From Leifsonia sp. C5G2 (GTDB lineage: Bacteria > Actinomycetota > Actinomycetes > Actinomycetales > Microbacteriaceae): 64,000 nucleotides of DNA. Of the stretch, positions 29,202 to 38,765 are shown piece by piece (position 1 is the stretch's first letter; every line of letters starts with the position of its first letter). The notes below the pieces were generated by a model that was not told the DNA's origin, ran no database searches, and saw only the letters and a program-made list of their open reading frames with translations. The stretch spans positions 62,001-126,000 of the forward strand of contig NZ_JABFMV010000008.1 in the NCBI RefSeq assembly GCF_013359685.1, written 5' to 3'. A program made the position numbers and the translations under genes.

Positions 29202-30587
29202 ATGGCTCGCCTCACGAACGCCGAACTGCTGGAGCGCATCGAGGCGCTGGAGGAGGAGAACGCGGCCCTCCGCGAGCAGGCCGTCGCCGACCCGGATGCG
29301 ACGCGGCCCCTCCCGCCGCCCGCCGCACCCGTGAAGCACCGGCGCAGCTGGGCGTGGACGCTGCTCGCGGTCGTCCTGATCGTGCTCGGTGCGATCCTGG
29401 CGCCCGTCGCGGTCGTGGCGTCGTGGGCGAAGATCCAGCTGACCGACACGGACTCGTTCGTCGCGACCTATGCGCCGCTGGCGAAGGATCCGGCCGTCCA
29501 GGGGTTCATCACCGACCAGGCGGTGAAGGCCGTCCAGGACCATGTCGACATCCCGCAGGTCACCTCGCAGGTGATCGACGGCATCACAGAGCTCGGGACG
29601 GGCCCGGTGGCGACGAAGGCTCTCAACGCCCTCAAGGGGCCGCTGGCGCAGGGCATCGTGTCGCTGATGAGCTCCACCGTGCAGCGGTTCGTCGCCTCCG
29701 ACGCATTCGCTCAGGTCTGGGAGCAGGCCCTGCGTACGAGCCACGACCAGCTCGTCGCCACGATGCAGAACGACCCGAAGGCCGCGGTCACCGTCGGGGC
29801 GGACGGCTCCATCGGCATCCAGCTCGGCCCCATCATCGACCGGGTGAAACAGCTGCTGGTGGATCAGGGGCTCACCTTCGCCTCGCAGATCCCGTCCGTG
29901 GACCGCACGGTGACGGTGGCGCAGAACTCGTCCATCCCGACCCTCCAGCTGTTCTACGGCCTGGCGATCGCCGCGGGCGCCTGGCTGCCGTGGGTGGCGA
30001 TCGGCCTGCTCGCCCTCGGCGTGATCGTGGCACGGCGGCGCGCGCTCGCGCTGATCTGGGCAGCGGTCGCTCTCGGCCTCGCGATGGCGCTGACCCTCGC
30101 TGCGCTCGCCGTGGGACGGATCGTCTTCGTCGCGTCCGCCTCGCCGTCGCTGGTGCCGTCGAAGCTGGCGCAGACGCTGTACTCGACCGTGACGGACGCG
30201 ATGATCGCCACCGCGGTCGCGGTGCTGGTCCTCGCGCTGGCCGTCGCGCTCGTCGGCTGGTACGCCGGCCCCTTCGCGGTGCCCCGGCGCCTGCGCGGCT
30301 TCTTCCAGTCCGGTGTCGCCTCGGCTCGGGCCGCGGCAGAGCGCCACGGCATCACCACCGGCAGGGTCGGGGAATGGCTGTACGCGCAGCGGGCTCTCCT
30401 CCGCGCCGCGGTCGCCGTGATCGCGGCCGCGGTCGTGCTGCTCGTGCGGCCCATCACGCCCGCGCTCGTCATCTGGACGCTGGTGCTCGCGGCCCTGGCC
30501 ATCGCGCTCCTGGAGCTGCTGCAGCGTCCCGCGATCACCGTCCCGGAGGAGGCGGACGACGAGACCCCCGTGATGACGGTCTCCTGA
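29202..30587 (+). CDS. Uncharacterised membrane protein with N-terminal coiled coil
   Basis: A 461-residue protein. Residues 1-28 form a short coiled coil (LTNAELLERIEALEEENAALREQAV). A membrane helix follows (WTLLAVVLIVLGAILAPVAVVASW), then an extracytoplasmic domain of about 180 residues (VQDHVDIPQVTSQVIDGI, IDRVKQLLVDQGLTFASQIPSVDRTV), and five or six closely packed helices to the C-terminus. The organisation recalls hypothetical integral membrane proteins common in actinobacteria. I assign no function. GGGGGAGG precedes the ATG. Confidence 0.8.
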   Translation: MARLTNAELLERIEALEEENAALREQAVADPDATRPLPPPAAPVKHRRSWAWTLLAVVLIVLGAILAPVAVVASWAKIQLTDTDSFVATYAPLAKDPAVQGFITDQAVKAVQDHVDIPQVTSQVIDGITELGTGPVATKALNALKGPLAQGIVSLMSSTVQRFVASDAFAQVWEQALRTSHDQLVATMQNDPKAAVTVGADGSIGIQLGPIIDRVKQLLVDQGLTFASQIPSVDRTVTVAQNSSIPTLQLFYGLAIAAGAWLPWVAIGLLALGVIVARRRALALIWAAVALGLAMALTLAALAVGRIVFVASASPSLVPSKLAQTLYSTVTDAMIATAVAVLVLALAVALVGWYAGPFAVPRRLRGFFQSGVASARAAAERHGITTGRVGEWLYAQRALLRAAVAVIAAAVVLLVRPITPALVIWTLVLAALAIALLELLQRPAITVPEEADDETPVMTVS

Positions 30588-30626
30588 GCGCCGAAGTGTC
30601 GGCGGCTCCGGCCGCGACGGCGCCGG

Positions 30627-30632
30627 TAGGCT
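30627..30632 (+). promoter_or_regulatory. Possible -10 element of the DUF6350 gene
   Basis: TAGGCT ends ten bases before ATG 30643, giving at most a few bases of leader. Confidence 0.4.
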
Positions 30633-30642
30633 CCGTTCGGTC

Positions 30643-31938
30643 ATGAGTCGCACAACCGTCGCCCTGCTCGCCGCGCTGGAGGCGCTCATCGTCGCCGCCA
30701 TCGGCCTCGGCATCTGCCTGGTCCCCATCGCGATCCTGTGGGCGGCGCAGTACCAGCTGGGCGCCGACTTCACGGTGGTGTGGCGGTCCGCCGCCGACAT
30801 CTGGCTGGTCGGCCACGGCGTCAACCTGACCGTCTCGCTCGACCCGCAGACCGTCGCGCAGTTGGGCCTGCCCGCCGCCGGGACGCCGTTCCAGGTGACC
30901 ATCGCCCTGCTCGGCTTCGCGGTCCTCACGGCCGGCCTCGGTGTCCGGACCGGGATGCGCGCCGCCGACACCGGACAGCGTCTCGTCGGCGCGGCGAGCG
31001 CGCTGGCGACGTTTGCGGTCATCGCCACCCTCGTCGTGCTGACGGCGGGCGCGCCGATGGTGCAGCCGTCGATCTGGCAGGGCATCGTGCTCCCGCCGTT
31101 CGTCTACGGCATCGGCATCGCCGCAGGTCTCGGGCTGGCCGCACTGCGCGGTACGGCCGAGGACGACTCGGCGGTGCGCTCGGTGGAGGGCGCCGCGAAC
31201 CCCCGCGCACCGCGGACGGATGCGGGCGGTGTCGCCGTGCTGTCCCTCCTCCGCACCCGGACCCGGGCGATCCCGGAGGCGCTCGCCGACGGCGCCGTCG
31301 CCGTCGTGCGCGGCGGCTCGGCCGCGACGGCGATGATCGTCGGCCTCGCGGCGCTCGTGCTCGCCCTGCTCATCTTCGGCAACTACGGCGCCATCATCGG
31401 CCTCTACGAGCAGCTGCAGACCGGTGTGGCGGGAGGCGTGGCCCTGACGGTCGGGCAGCTCGCCATCCTCCCGAACCTGGTGGTGTGGATGGCGTCCTGG
31501 CTGATCGGCCCGGGCTTCGCGATCGGCACCGGCTCCGCCGTCAGCCCGCTCGGGACGGCGCTGGGGCCGTTGCCGGGCCTTCCGCTGTTCGGCGTGATCC
31601 CGCCCGGCGGCTTCGCCTTCGGACTCGTCGGCGTCGTCGTCCCGATCCTCGCGGGATTCGTCAGCGGGGTGCTGCTGCGTGCGCGCCCGGGAGCGCACCG
31701 GATCGAGGGCGTCCGCTCGGTCGCCCTGACGGCCCTCGGGATGGGCGCCGTCGCCGGCATCCAGCTCGGCCTGCTCGCGTGGTGGTCCTCCGGGGCGCTC
31801 GGTCCCGGCCGCCTGCACGACGTCGGCCCGAACCCCTGGCTCGTCGGGGGTCTCGCGGCGGCCGAGGTCGCGGTCGCGGCGGCCATCGGCCTCGCCGTCT
31901 CCGGCCGTCGCGCCGCCGGGGGCCGCGCCCGGCGGTGA
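30643..31938 (+). CDS. DUF6350 / PerM-like membrane protein
   Basis: A 431-residue protein with about eight to ten hydrophobic segments and a polar loop near residues 185-215. The opening ([35 protein letters not shown]) and the motif [32 protein letters not shown] match the family placed next to purN in actinobacteria. The Mycobacterium tuberculosis member PerM has the same purN neighbour and supports cell division under stress, so a similar role is possible but not shown. The gene lies 33 bases before purN. Confidence 0.8.
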   Translation: MSRTTVALLAALEALIVAAIGLGICLVPIAILWAAQYQLGADFTVVWRSAADIWLVGHGVNLTVSLDPQTVAQLGLPAAGTPFQVTIALLGFAVLTAGLGVRTGMRAADTGQRLVGAASALATFAVIATLVVLTAGAPMVQPSIWQGIVLPPFVYGIGIAAGLGLAALRGTAEDDSAVRSVEGAANPRAPRTDAGGVAVLSLLRTRTRAIPEALADGAVAVVRGGSAATAMIVGLAALVLALLIFGNYGAIIGLYEQLQTGVAGGVALTVGQLAILPNLVVWMASWLIGPGFAIGTGSAVSPLGTALGPLPGLPLFGVIPPGGFAFGLVGVVVPILAGFVSGVLLRARPGAHRIEGVRSVALTALGMGAVAGIQLGLLAWWSSGALGPGRLHDVGPNPWLVGGLAAAEVAVAAAIGLAVSGRRAAGGRARR

Positions 31939-31958
31939 TCGGGGGCGCCGCTCGCCGC

Positions 31959-31964
31959 TAGGCT
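31959..31964 (+). promoter_or_regulatory. -10 element of a leaderless purN promoter
   Basis: TAGGCT ends six bases before GTG 31971; the gap TGTGGG may also act as a weak ribosome site on a longer transcript. Confidence 0.5.
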
Positions 31965-31970
31965 TGTGGG

Positions 31971-32564
31971 GTGCTCTCGATTGTGGTGCTGATCTCCGGC
32001 GGTGGCTCCAACCTGCGCGCTCTGCTGGAGGCGTCGGAGGACGCGGAGTTCCCGGCGCGCGTCGTCGCCGTCGGGGCCGACCGCGAGGCCGACGGGTTCG
32101 AGCACGCCGAGCGCTTCGGCATCCCGACCTTCAGCGTGCCGTTCACCTCGTATGCGAGCCGGGAGGAGTGGGGGGACGCCCTGCTGGAGCAGATCCGCCA
32201 GTGGGAGCCCGACCTGACCATCCTGTCCGGTTTCATGCGCCTCGTGCCGCCGCGGGTGGTGGAGGCCCTGTCCCCGAACCTCATCAACACGCATCCCGCC
32301 TACCTGCCCGAGTTCCCGGGGGCCCACGCGGTGCGGGATGCGATCGCCGCCGGAGTGACCCAGACCGGCGCGAGCCTCATCGTCGTCGACAACGGAGTGG
32401 ACGCGGGCCCGATCATCAGCCAGGAGCGCGTGGAGGTGCTTCCCGGCGACACGGAGGCCGCCCTGCACGAGCGCATCAAACCCGTGGAGCGACGGCTGCT
32501 CATCGACGCCGTGCTCGACATCGCCAACGGACACATCGACCTCGAGGAGCTTGCCAGAGCATGA
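31971..32564 (+). CDS. purN: Phosphoribosylglycinamide formyltransferase
   Basis: PurN formylates GAR using 10-formyl-tetrahydrofolate, step three of purine synthesis. The 197-residue product has the phosphate loop ([13 protein letters not shown]), the catalytic Asn-His region ([16 protein letters not shown]) and the Asp in [16 protein letters not shown] 31971 follows from the leaderless -10 element and places [12 protein letters not shown] at the proper distance. The stop overlaps the purH start as ATGA. Confidence 0.97.
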   Translation: MLSIVVLISGGGSNLRALLEASEDAEFPARVVAVGADREADGFEHAERFGIPTFSVPFTSYASREEWGDALLEQIRQWEPDLTILSGFMRLVPPRVVEALSPNLINTHPAYLPEFPGAHAVRDAIAAGVTQTGASLIVVDNGVDAGPIISQERVEVLPGDTEAALHERIKPVERRLLIDAVLDIANGHIDLEELARA

Positions 32565-34141
32565 GCGGACCCCGCCACGACGCCAGCCTGTACCGCGAAC
32601 GGGACCTCGTCCCCGTCCGCCGCGCCCTGATCTCGGTCAGCGACAAGACCGGGCTGCTCGACCTGGCCGCCGCCCTGGCGGCCGCCGGCGTCGAGATCGT
32701 CTCCACCGGCTCCACCGCGCAGACGATCCGGGATGCGGGCTACGGCGTGACCGACGTCGCCAGCGTCACCGGGTTCCCGGAGTCGCTCGACGGCCGCGTC
32801 AAGACGCTGCACCCGGCCATCCACTCCGGTCTCCTCGCCGACCTCCGGCTCGCCTCGCACGAGGAGCAGCTGAAGGAGCTGGGGATCGATCCGTTCGAGC
32901 TCGTCGTCGTGAACCTGTACCCGTTCGTCGAGACGGTCGCTTCCGGGGCGGTCGGCAACGACGTGGTCGAGCAGATCGACATCGGCGGCCCGGCGATGGT
33001 CCGTGCGTCGGCGAAGAACCACGCCAATGTCGCGATCGTGGTCTCGCCCGACGACTATTCCGCCGTGATCGAGGCCGTCGCCGCGGGCGGGACGACCTTC
33101 GACCAGCGGCGTGAGCTCGCTTCCAAGGCGTTCGCGCACACGGCCGCCTACGACGGCGCGGTGGCGGCGTGGTTCGCCGGACAGGCTCCCTCGACCCTGG
33201 ATTTCCCGGAGCGCTGGGAGGCCCGCGCCGAACTCAAGCAGACGCTGCGCTACGGCGAGAACTCGCACCAGGCCGCGGCCCTCTACGCCGACCCCACGGG
33301 ACGCGGCATCGCCCAGGCGACACAGCTCGGCGGCAAGGAGATGTCGTACAACAACTACGTCGACGCCGACGCCGCGCTGCGCAGCGCGTACGACTTCGAC
33401 CAGCCGGCGGTGGCGATCATCAAGCACGCCAACCCGTGCGGCATCGCCGTCGCCGACGACATCGCCGAGGCGCACCGCAAGGCGCACGAGTGCGACCCGG
33501 TCTCCGCGTACGGCGGCGTGATCGCGGCCAACCGCACGGTGACGCTCGCCATGGCCGAGACGGTCAAGGGCATCTTCACCGAGGTGCTCATCGCTCCGGC
33601 GTACGAGCCGGAGGCGCTGGAGCTGCTGCAAACCAAGAAGAACCTGCGCATCCTGCAGCTGCCCGAGGGCTACGCGCGTGCGCTGACCGAGTTCCGGCAG
33701 ATCTCGGGCGGCGTGCTCGTGCAGGACAGCGACCGCTTCGATGGGTTCTCGTCCGCCGGGTGGACGCTCGTCGCCGGCGAGGAGGCCGACGCGGCCACCC
33801 GCGCCGACCTCGAGTTCGCCTGGAAGGCGTGCCGAGCGGTCAAGTCGAACGCCATCCTGCTCGCCCACGACGGCGCTTCGGTCGGCGTCGGCATGGGCCA
33901 GGTCAACCGCGTCGACTCCTGCAACCTCGCGGTGAGCCGGGCGGGCGACCGTGCCCGCGGCTCCGTGGCGGCCTCCGACGCGTTCTTCCCGTTCGCGGAC
34001 GGCCCGCAGATCCTGATCGACGCCGGCGTTCGGGCGATCGTGCAGCCGGGCGGGAGCATCCGCGACGAGGAGGTCGTCGAGGCGGCCAAGGCGGCCGGCG
34101 TGACCATGTACTTCACGGGGGAGCGGCACTTCTTCCACTGA
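32561..34141 (+). CDS. purH: Bifunctional AICAR formyltransferase/IMP cyclohydrolase
   Basis: PurH carries out the last two steps to IMP. The 526-residue product has the N-terminal MGS-like cyclohydrolase domain ([51 protein letters not shown]) and the C-terminal formyltransferase domain with the catalytic Lys-His in [12 protein letters not shown]. It ends with [20 protein letters not shown] and the family-typical [11 protein letters not shown] 32561 overlaps the purN stop, so the two enzymes should be coupled. Confidence 0.98.
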   Translation: MSGPRHDASLYRERDLVPVRRALISVSDKTGLLDLAAALAAAGVEIVSTGSTAQTIRDAGYGVTDVASVTGFPESLDGRVKTLHPAIHSGLLADLRLASHEEQLKELGIDPFELVVVNLYPFVETVASGAVGNDVVEQIDIGGPAMVRASAKNHANVAIVVSPDDYSAVIEAVAAGGTTFDQRRELASKAFAHTAAYDGAVAAWFAGQAPSTLDFPERWEARAELKQTLRYGENSHQAAALYADPTGRGIAQATQLGGKEMSYNNYVDADAALRSAYDFDQPAVAIIKHANPCGIAVADDIAEAHRKAHECDPVSAYGGVIAANRTVTLAMAETVKGIFTEVLIAPAYEPEALELLQTKKNLRILQLPEGYARALTEFRQISGGVLVQDSDRFDGFSSAGWTLVAGEEADAATRADLEFAWKACRAVKSNAILLAHDGASVGVGMGQVNRVDSCNLAVSRAGDRARGSVAASDAFFPFADGPQILIDAGVRAIVQPGGSIRDEEVVEAAKAAGVTMYFTGERHFFH

Positions 34142-34188
34142 GGCCGCGTCGCACGTTGCTTACGTCCCGCGGGCGCGGGAGAATGGAC

Positions 34189-34217
34189 GGCGGTCCACAA
34201 GACCGCCACACCTTTTT
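34189..34217 (+). terminator. Rho-independent terminator after purH
   Basis: GGCGGTC (34189-34195), five-base loop, GACCGCC (34201-34207), then ACACC and a run of five T. It is one of the few hairpins in the window with a real T-run. Confidence 0.7.
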
Positions 34218-34243
34218 CACCGCGATCCCACGAGGAGACACCG

Positions 34244-35299
34244 ATGTCCGTCCTGCCCGCTGACCTGCCCCACGAAACACTGCACGTCGTGAAGGGGAGG
34301 CGGAGCGGCCTCACCATCAGCATCGCGGTCCACTCCACCGTCCTCGGCCCCGCCCTCGGCGGCTGCCGGGTCTGGACGTACGACTCCTGGCAGGAGGCCG
34401 TGTCCGACTCGCTGCGCCTGGCCGAGGGGATGACGATGAAGAACGCGGCCGCGGGCCTCAACCGCGGCGGCGGCAAGGCGGTCGTCTACGTGCCTCGCGG
34501 CACGACGCTGACCCCGACCGAGCGGTACGAGGCCATGCTCGACCTCGGCGACGCCGTCGAGACGCTCGGCGGCGCGTACATGACCGCTGAGGATGTGGGC
34601 ACGAGCGCGGAGGACATGTCGGTCGTCGCCACCCGCACCGCGCACGTGTGCGGACTCCCGCCGTCGGAGGGCGGCGTCGGCGAGCCCAGCGACGCGACGG
34701 CGGCCGGCGTCTACGCCGGATTGCAATCGACGTTGGAGCAGGTCTTCGGCAGCCGCTCGGTGGCCGGCCGGCACGTGATCGTGCTCGGCCTCGGCCACGT
34801 CGGCTCGCTGATCGCGATGCGGCTGGCGAGCGAGGGAGCCGTGCTGACGGTCACCGACGTGAACCCCGCGAAGCGCGCGCTCGCCGAGGCGATCGGCGCC
34901 ACCTGGGTCGAGCCCGAGGAGGCGCACCGCGTCGAGGGCGATGTGTTCGTCCCGGCCGGCGTCGGGGGCGTGCTCACCGAGCGCGTCATCGACGAGCTGC
35001 GCGTGCGCGCGGTGGTCGGGCCCGCTAACAACCAGCTGGCGGAGCGCTCCGGGGCCGCGCGCCTGGCCGCCCGCGGCATCCTGTGGGCCCCCGATTTCGT
35101 GGTCAACGCAGGAGGCGTCATCTTCCTCTCGATGGCCGGAGAGCCCGGCATCACGGCCGAGGCGACGCAGGAGCGGGTCGAGCGCATCGGCGACACGGTG
35201 ACCGAGATCTTCCGGGTCGCGGCGGAGCGCGGCGTCACCACGCTCGAGGCCGCGGAGGAACTGGCGCTCGGCCGGCTGCGGGAGCCAGCGAACGCATAG
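34244..35299 (+). CDS. Glu/Leu/Phe/Val dehydrogenase family protein
   Basis: A 351-residue NAD-dependent amino acid dehydrogenase that deaminates a branched-chain or aromatic amino acid. The first domain has the glycine-rich substrate region (LGPALGGCRVWTY, EGMTMKNAAAGLNRGGGKAVVYV, with the catalytic lysine). The second has a Rossmann fold (VIVLGLGHVGSLIAMRLASEGAVLTVTDVN). At 351 residues it fits leucine, valine or phenylalanine dehydrogenases better than the longer glutamate dehydrogenases; leucine or valine is likely. CGAGGAGACACC precedes the ATG. Confidence 0.85.
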   Translation: MSVLPADLPHETLHVVKGRRSGLTISIAVHSTVLGPALGGCRVWTYDSWQEAVSDSLRLAEGMTMKNAAAGLNRGGGKAVVYVPRGTTLTPTERYEAMLDLGDAVETLGGAYMTAEDVGTSAEDMSVVATRTAHVCGLPPSEGGVGEPSDATAAGVYAGLQSTLEQVFGSRSVAGRHVIVLGLGHVGSLIAMRLASEGAVLTVTDVNPAKRALAEAIGATWVEPEEAHRVEGDVFVPAGVGGVLTERVIDELRVRAVVGPANNQLAERSGAARLAARGILWAPDFVVNAGGVIFLSMAGEPGITAEATQERVERIGDTVTEIFRVAAERGVTTLEAAEELALGRLREPANA

Positions 35300-35310
35300 C
35301 AGCGCTCCGC

Positions 35311-35316
35311 TAGGTT
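35311..35316 (+). promoter_or_regulatory. -10 element of a leaderless dimethylargininase promoter
   Basis: TAGGTT ends seven bases before ATG 35324 and overlaps the alternative TTG start at 35315, so it favours the ATG. Confidence 0.5.
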
Positions 35317-35323
35317 GGATGCC

Positions 35324-36523
35324 ATGACGTCTTCCTGGGGCCGCAGGCTCGCCGCATCCATCTCCGCCGCTGTCGCCGTCGCTGCGATCGCGTTCGTCGC
35401 CTCGACGTTCGTGATCCTGGTGGCGAGCCAGCTGAACTCGGCGGCGCTCGCCACCACGACGCCGTACGTGGGATGGAACACGCTCGTCGCGCTGGTGCTC
35501 GGCTTCGGTGCGGGACTGCTCGGCGGCTTCGAGCGGCGCTGGATCGCCGTCGTGACCGGTATCGTGCTCGCCCTGGTGAGCACGCTGCTCGGCACGCTGA
35601 TCCTGTTCACGGTCCTCAAGGTGACCCTTTCCGGTGAGGCGTGGGGCCAGCTGTTCCAGTCGTTCATCGGCATCAACCTGCCGTTCTGGCTGGCGGTCGC
35701 GGTCGCGTTCCCGACCGCCGGCTACGCGGTGTTCCGCACGATCGAGGGCGGGGAGCGCACCGAGCGCCGCATCGCGCTCGTGCGCATCCCCGCCGCCAAC
35801 CTGGCCGAGGGCCTCGTCACCCACATCGACCGCGAGCCGGTGGATGCGGAGCTCGCCGACAAGCAGTGGGACGCCTACGTCGCCGCCCTGTCCGAGGCCG
35901 GCTGGCAGACCGTCGAGGTGACGAGCGCCGACCGCATGGCCGACTCGGTGTTCGTCGAGGACACGGCCGTTGTCCTGGGCGACCTCGCCGTCATCACCCG
36001 TCCGGGCGCCGAGTCGCGCCAGAACGAGCCGGAGGGCACCGAGGCCGCCCTGCGCGCCCAGGGCCTGCACCTCGAGCGGATCGTGGCGCCGGGCACGCTC
36101 GAGGGCGGCGACGTCCTCAAGGTCGGCTCGACCGTGTACGTCGGCCGCGGCGGCCGCACGAACGCCGAGGGCATCCGCCAGCTGCGCGCCATCGCCGGCC
36201 CGCTCGGCTACTCGGTCGTCGCCGTGCCGGTGACCAAGGCGCTCCACCTGAAGACCGCGGTCACCGCCCTGCCCGACGGCACCGTCATCGGGTACGAGCC
36301 CATCGTGGACGATCCGCGCATCTTCGAGCGCTTCCTCCCGGTGCCCGAGGCGCACGGCACCGCGGTCGTCGTGCTCTCCGACGACACCGTGCTGATGTCG
36401 TCGTCGGCGCCGCAGTCGGTGGCCCTGGTCGAGGACCTCGGCTACACGGTCGTCCAGGTCGACATCTCGGAGTTCGAGAAGCTCGAGGGCTGCGTCACCT
36501 GCCTCTCCATCCGCATCCGCTGA
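35324..36523 (+). CDS. Membrane-anchored dimethylargininase-like amidinotransferase
   Basis: A 399-residue fusion. Residues 1-135 carry about four membrane helices (SISAAVAVAAIAFVASTFVILVA to FWLAVAVAFPTAGYAVFRTIEGG). Residues 145-399 are a complete N,N-dimethylarginine dimethylaminohydrolase-like domain: ALVRIPAANL, DSVFVEDTAVVLGDLAVITRPG, LEGGDVLKVG, the catalytic His in LHLKTAVTAL and the catalytic Cys in EGCVTCLSIRIR. The soluble family hydrolyses methylated arginine to citrulline and an amine, or acts on related guanidino compounds. Standard members have no membrane part. The frame is continuous through the junction. Confidence 0.85.
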   Translation: MTSSWGRRLAASISAAVAVAAIAFVASTFVILVASQLNSAALATTTPYVGWNTLVALVLGFGAGLLGGFERRWIAVVTGIVLALVSTLLGTLILFTVLKVTLSGEAWGQLFQSFIGINLPFWLAVAVAFPTAGYAVFRTIEGGERTERRIALVRIPAANLAEGLVTHIDREPVDAELADKQWDAYVAALSEAGWQTVEVTSADRMADSVFVEDTAVVLGDLAVITRPGAESRQNEPEGTEAALRAQGLHLERIVAPGTLEGGDVLKVGSTVYVGRGGRTNAEGIRQLRAIAGPLGYSVVAVPVTKALHLKTAVTALPDGTVIGYEPIVDDPRIFERFLPVPEAHGTAVVVLSDDTVLMSSSAPQSVALVEDLGYTVVQVDISEFEKLEGCVTCLSIRIR

Positions 36524-36705
36524 CGCGGGCGGGCCGCCGCCGCGACTGCGTGCGTGCGGAACGACGGCGACGGGTCGACCCGCCGCAGTCGTTCCAGACG
36601 ACCGCATCCAAGAAAACTCTTGCGAACTCAATGAACCTGGCAATATTCTGTAGGGCTGCCTTGTCGCGGCACTGAGGACGCATACATCGAGGCTGGGAGG
36701 ACGCC
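36524..36705 (+). promoter_or_regulatory. Gene-free stretch: imperfect inverted repeat and exporter promoter
   Basis: This is the first part of the only gene-free stretch above 300 bases in the window (36524-36932). Bases 36547-36572 pair imperfectly (about 20 of 26) with the segment ending at 36606. It shares CGCCGCAGTCG and GGAACGAC with the repeat after glpD. A promoter follows: TTGCGA at 36620-36625 and TATTCT at 36644-36649, spaced 18 bases, in an unusually AT-rich patch. The predicted start is about 36656, some 50 bases before the leader ORF. Confidence 0.6.
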
Positions 36706-36792
36706 ATGACGACGATCGAGACCGCACGAAAGACCACCGTGCCCGGGTCCGTCGCCGCCCGTGTGGCCGGCGCCCGACCGTACGGGCGGTAG
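36706..36792 (+). CDS. 28-residue leader peptide upstream of the ABC exporter
   Basis: ATG 36706 to TAG 36792, preceded by GGGAGGACGCC, one of the best ribosome sites in the window. The peptide begins [12 protein letters not shown] and ends GARPYGR. It is Thr, Ala and Arg rich with no membrane segment. It lies between the promoter and the exporter start at 36933. Its last codons sit inside two mutually exclusive hairpins: 36771-36776 with 36783-36788, or 36784-36789 with 36798-36803. The position and overlap suggest ribosome-stalling attenuation, a mechanism known for actinobacterial drug exporters; here it is an inference. Confidence 0.6.
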   Translation: MTTIETARKTTVPGSVAARVAGARPYGR

Positions 36793-36932
36793 GTCACCCG
36801 CCCCGCGCCGTTCCCGCGCGCACCCGCTCCCTCACTCACAGGGTCTGCCACCGTCGGCAGGCCTTCGGCGACTCCTCCGCGTGGTCGCCGCCGACCCACG
36901 ACGTCGGACCACTCACAGAAAACGGAATCTCC
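36793..36932 (+). promoter_or_regulatory. Leader region between the leader ORF and the exporter gene
   Basis: 140 bases without a supported gene. Besides the alternative hairpins at the leader stop, CTGCC and GGCAG near 36844-36860 and CGGCGAC/GTCGCCG near 36865-36890 can form further stems. Only a weak GGAAT lies before the exporter ATG at 36933. Confidence 0.45.
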
Positions 36933-38765
36933 ATGTCTGTCGCCACGGCACAGAAGAACACCACGAAGAAGCGGTCGAGCACCGTCCGCACCCTGCTGCG
37001 CATCCTGCCGTTCGCCAAGTCCGCCGCGCCCCGCATCGTGCTCGGCATGGTGGCCGCGCTGCTCGCCAGCCTGGTCGCGCTCAGCATCCCCCAGGTGCTG
37101 CGCTGGCTGGTCGACGGCCCGCTGTCGACCGGTGACCCCAGCGCAGTCTGGCCGGCTGCACTGCTCGTGGTCGGGCTGGGCGCGGCGGAGGCGGTGTTCA
37201 TCTCGCTGCGCCGCTGGTTCGTGCTCACCCCGGGCACCCACGTCGAGGCGAGGATGCGCAACGCGCTCTACGAGAAGCTGCAGGACCTGCCCGTCGCCTT
37301 CCACGACCGCTGGCCGAGCGGCCAGCTGCTGTCGCGCGCCGTCAGCGACCTCAGCCTGATCCGCCGCTGGCTGTCCTTCGGCATCGTGCTGCTGGTGGTC
37401 AACGTGGTCACGATCATCGTCGGCTTCGCCATCCTGATCGGCTGGAACTGGATCCTCGGGCTCATCTTCCTGGTGTGCTCGGTGCCGCTGTGGATCTACG
37501 GCTTCGTCTTCGAGAACAAGTACTCGGTCGTCGCCCGCCGCAGCCAGGACCAGGCCGGCGACCTCGCCACGGCCGTGGAGGAGTCGGTGCACGGCATCCG
37601 CGTTCTCAAGGCCTTCGGCCGGGGCAAGCACGCCCTGAAGAGCTTCGAGTCGCAGGCGGAGCAGCTGCGCGGCACCGAGATCGAGAAGGCCAAGGCGATC
37701 GCGGGGATCTGGCTGTGGCTGCTGCTGGTGCCGGACATCGCGTTTGCCATCTCCCTCGTCGTCGGCGTCTGGCTCTCGTCGCAGGGGCAGCTGTCGGTCG
37801 GCGAGCTGGTCGCGTTCTTCGCGACGGCCACCGTGCTGCGGTTCCCGATCGAGTCGATCGGCTTCCTGCTCTCGATGACGTTCGACACGCGCACCGCGGC
37901 CGACCGCTTCTTCGAGGTGATGGACGAGACCAACTCCATCACCGATCCCGCCGACCCGAAGACGATCGAGGAGCCCCGGGGCGAGCTCGTCTTCGACGAC
38001 GTGCACTTCCGCTACCAGGACTCGCCGGAGCGCTTCCCCGACCTGCTCGACGGCGTGCGCCTGACGGTGAAGCCGGGGGAGACGATGGCCCTCGTCGGCC
38101 TGACCGGCTCCGGCAAGTCGACCCTGACCGCGCTCACGACGCGTCTGTACGACGTGACCGGAGGCGCGGTGAAGGTCGACGGCGTCGACGTGCGCGACCT
38201 CACCCGCTACGACCTGCGCAAGGCGATCGCCATGGCCTTCGAGGACGCGACCCTGTTCTCGGCCTCCGTGCGCGACAACGTCCTGCTGGGCCGCGACGGC
38301 CTCGACCCCGTGTCGGCGGAAGCGGAGCGAGTGCTCACCGAGGCGCTCGAGATCGCCCAGGCGGGCTTCGTCTACGACCTGCCAGAGGGCGTCGAGACGA
38401 AGGTCGGCGAGGAGGGGCTCAGCCTCTCCGGCGGCCAGCGGCAGCGCCTCGCGCTGGCGCGGGCCGTGGCGGCGAATCCGAGCATCCTGGTGCTCGACGA
38501 CCCGCTGTCGGCGCTCGACGTCGACACAGAGGCGCTCGTCGAGGCGGCCCTCCGGCGGGTGCTCGCCTCCACCACCGCGCTGATCGTCGCGCACCGGCCG
38601 TCCACGGTCATGCTCGCCGACCGGGTCGCGCTGCTGGAGGACGGCCGCATCACCGCGGTCGGCACCCACAGCGAACTGCTCGCCACCAGCGAGCACTACC
38701 GCTTCGTCATCTCCAGCCTGGAGGACGAACAGAACGAGGAGATCCTGGAGGAGGTGAACCTGTGA
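36933..38765 (+). CDS. Heterodimeric ABC exporter, subunit 1 (non-catalytic Walker B)
   Basis: A 610-residue half-transporter with six membrane helices (residues about 35-320) and a nucleotide-binding domain. Motifs are Walker [10 protein letters not shown] near residue 389, a canonical signature [14 protein letters not shown], Walker [12 protein letters not shown] and the switch His in IVAHRPST. The residue after the Walker B aspartate is Asp instead of the catalytic Glu, so this subunit's own ATP site is expected to be inactive. It pairs with the next gene, whose GTG overlaps its stop. The substrate is unknown; a drug or lipid is typical. Confidence 0.92.
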   Translation: MSVATAQKNTTKKRSSTVRTLLRILPFAKSAAPRIVLGMVAALLASLVALSIPQVLRWLVDGPLSTGDPSAVWPAALLVVGLGAAEAVFISLRRWFVLTPGTHVEARMRNALYEKLQDLPVAFHDRWPSGQLLSRAVSDLSLIRRWLSFGIVLLVVNVVTIIVGFAILIGWNWILGLIFLVCSVPLWIYGFVFENKYSVVARRSQDQAGDLATAVEESVHGIRVLKAFGRGKHALKSFESQAEQLRGTEIEKAKAIAGIWLWLLLVPDIAFAISLVVGVWLSSQGQLSVGELVAFFATATVLRFPIESIGFLLSMTFDTRTAADRFFEVMDETNSITDPADPKTIEEPRGELVFDDVHFRYQDSPERFPDLLDGVRLTVKPGETMALVGLTGSGKSTLTALTTRLYDVTGGAVKVDGVDVRDLTRYDLRKAIAMAFEDATLFSASVRDNVLLGRDGLDPVSAEAERVLTEALEIAQAGFVYDLPEGVETKVGEEGLSLSGGQRQRLALARAVAANPSILVLDDPLSALDVDTEALVEAALRRVLASTTALIVAHRPSTVMLADRVALLEDGRITAVGTHSELLATSEHYRFVISSLEDEQNEEILEEVNL

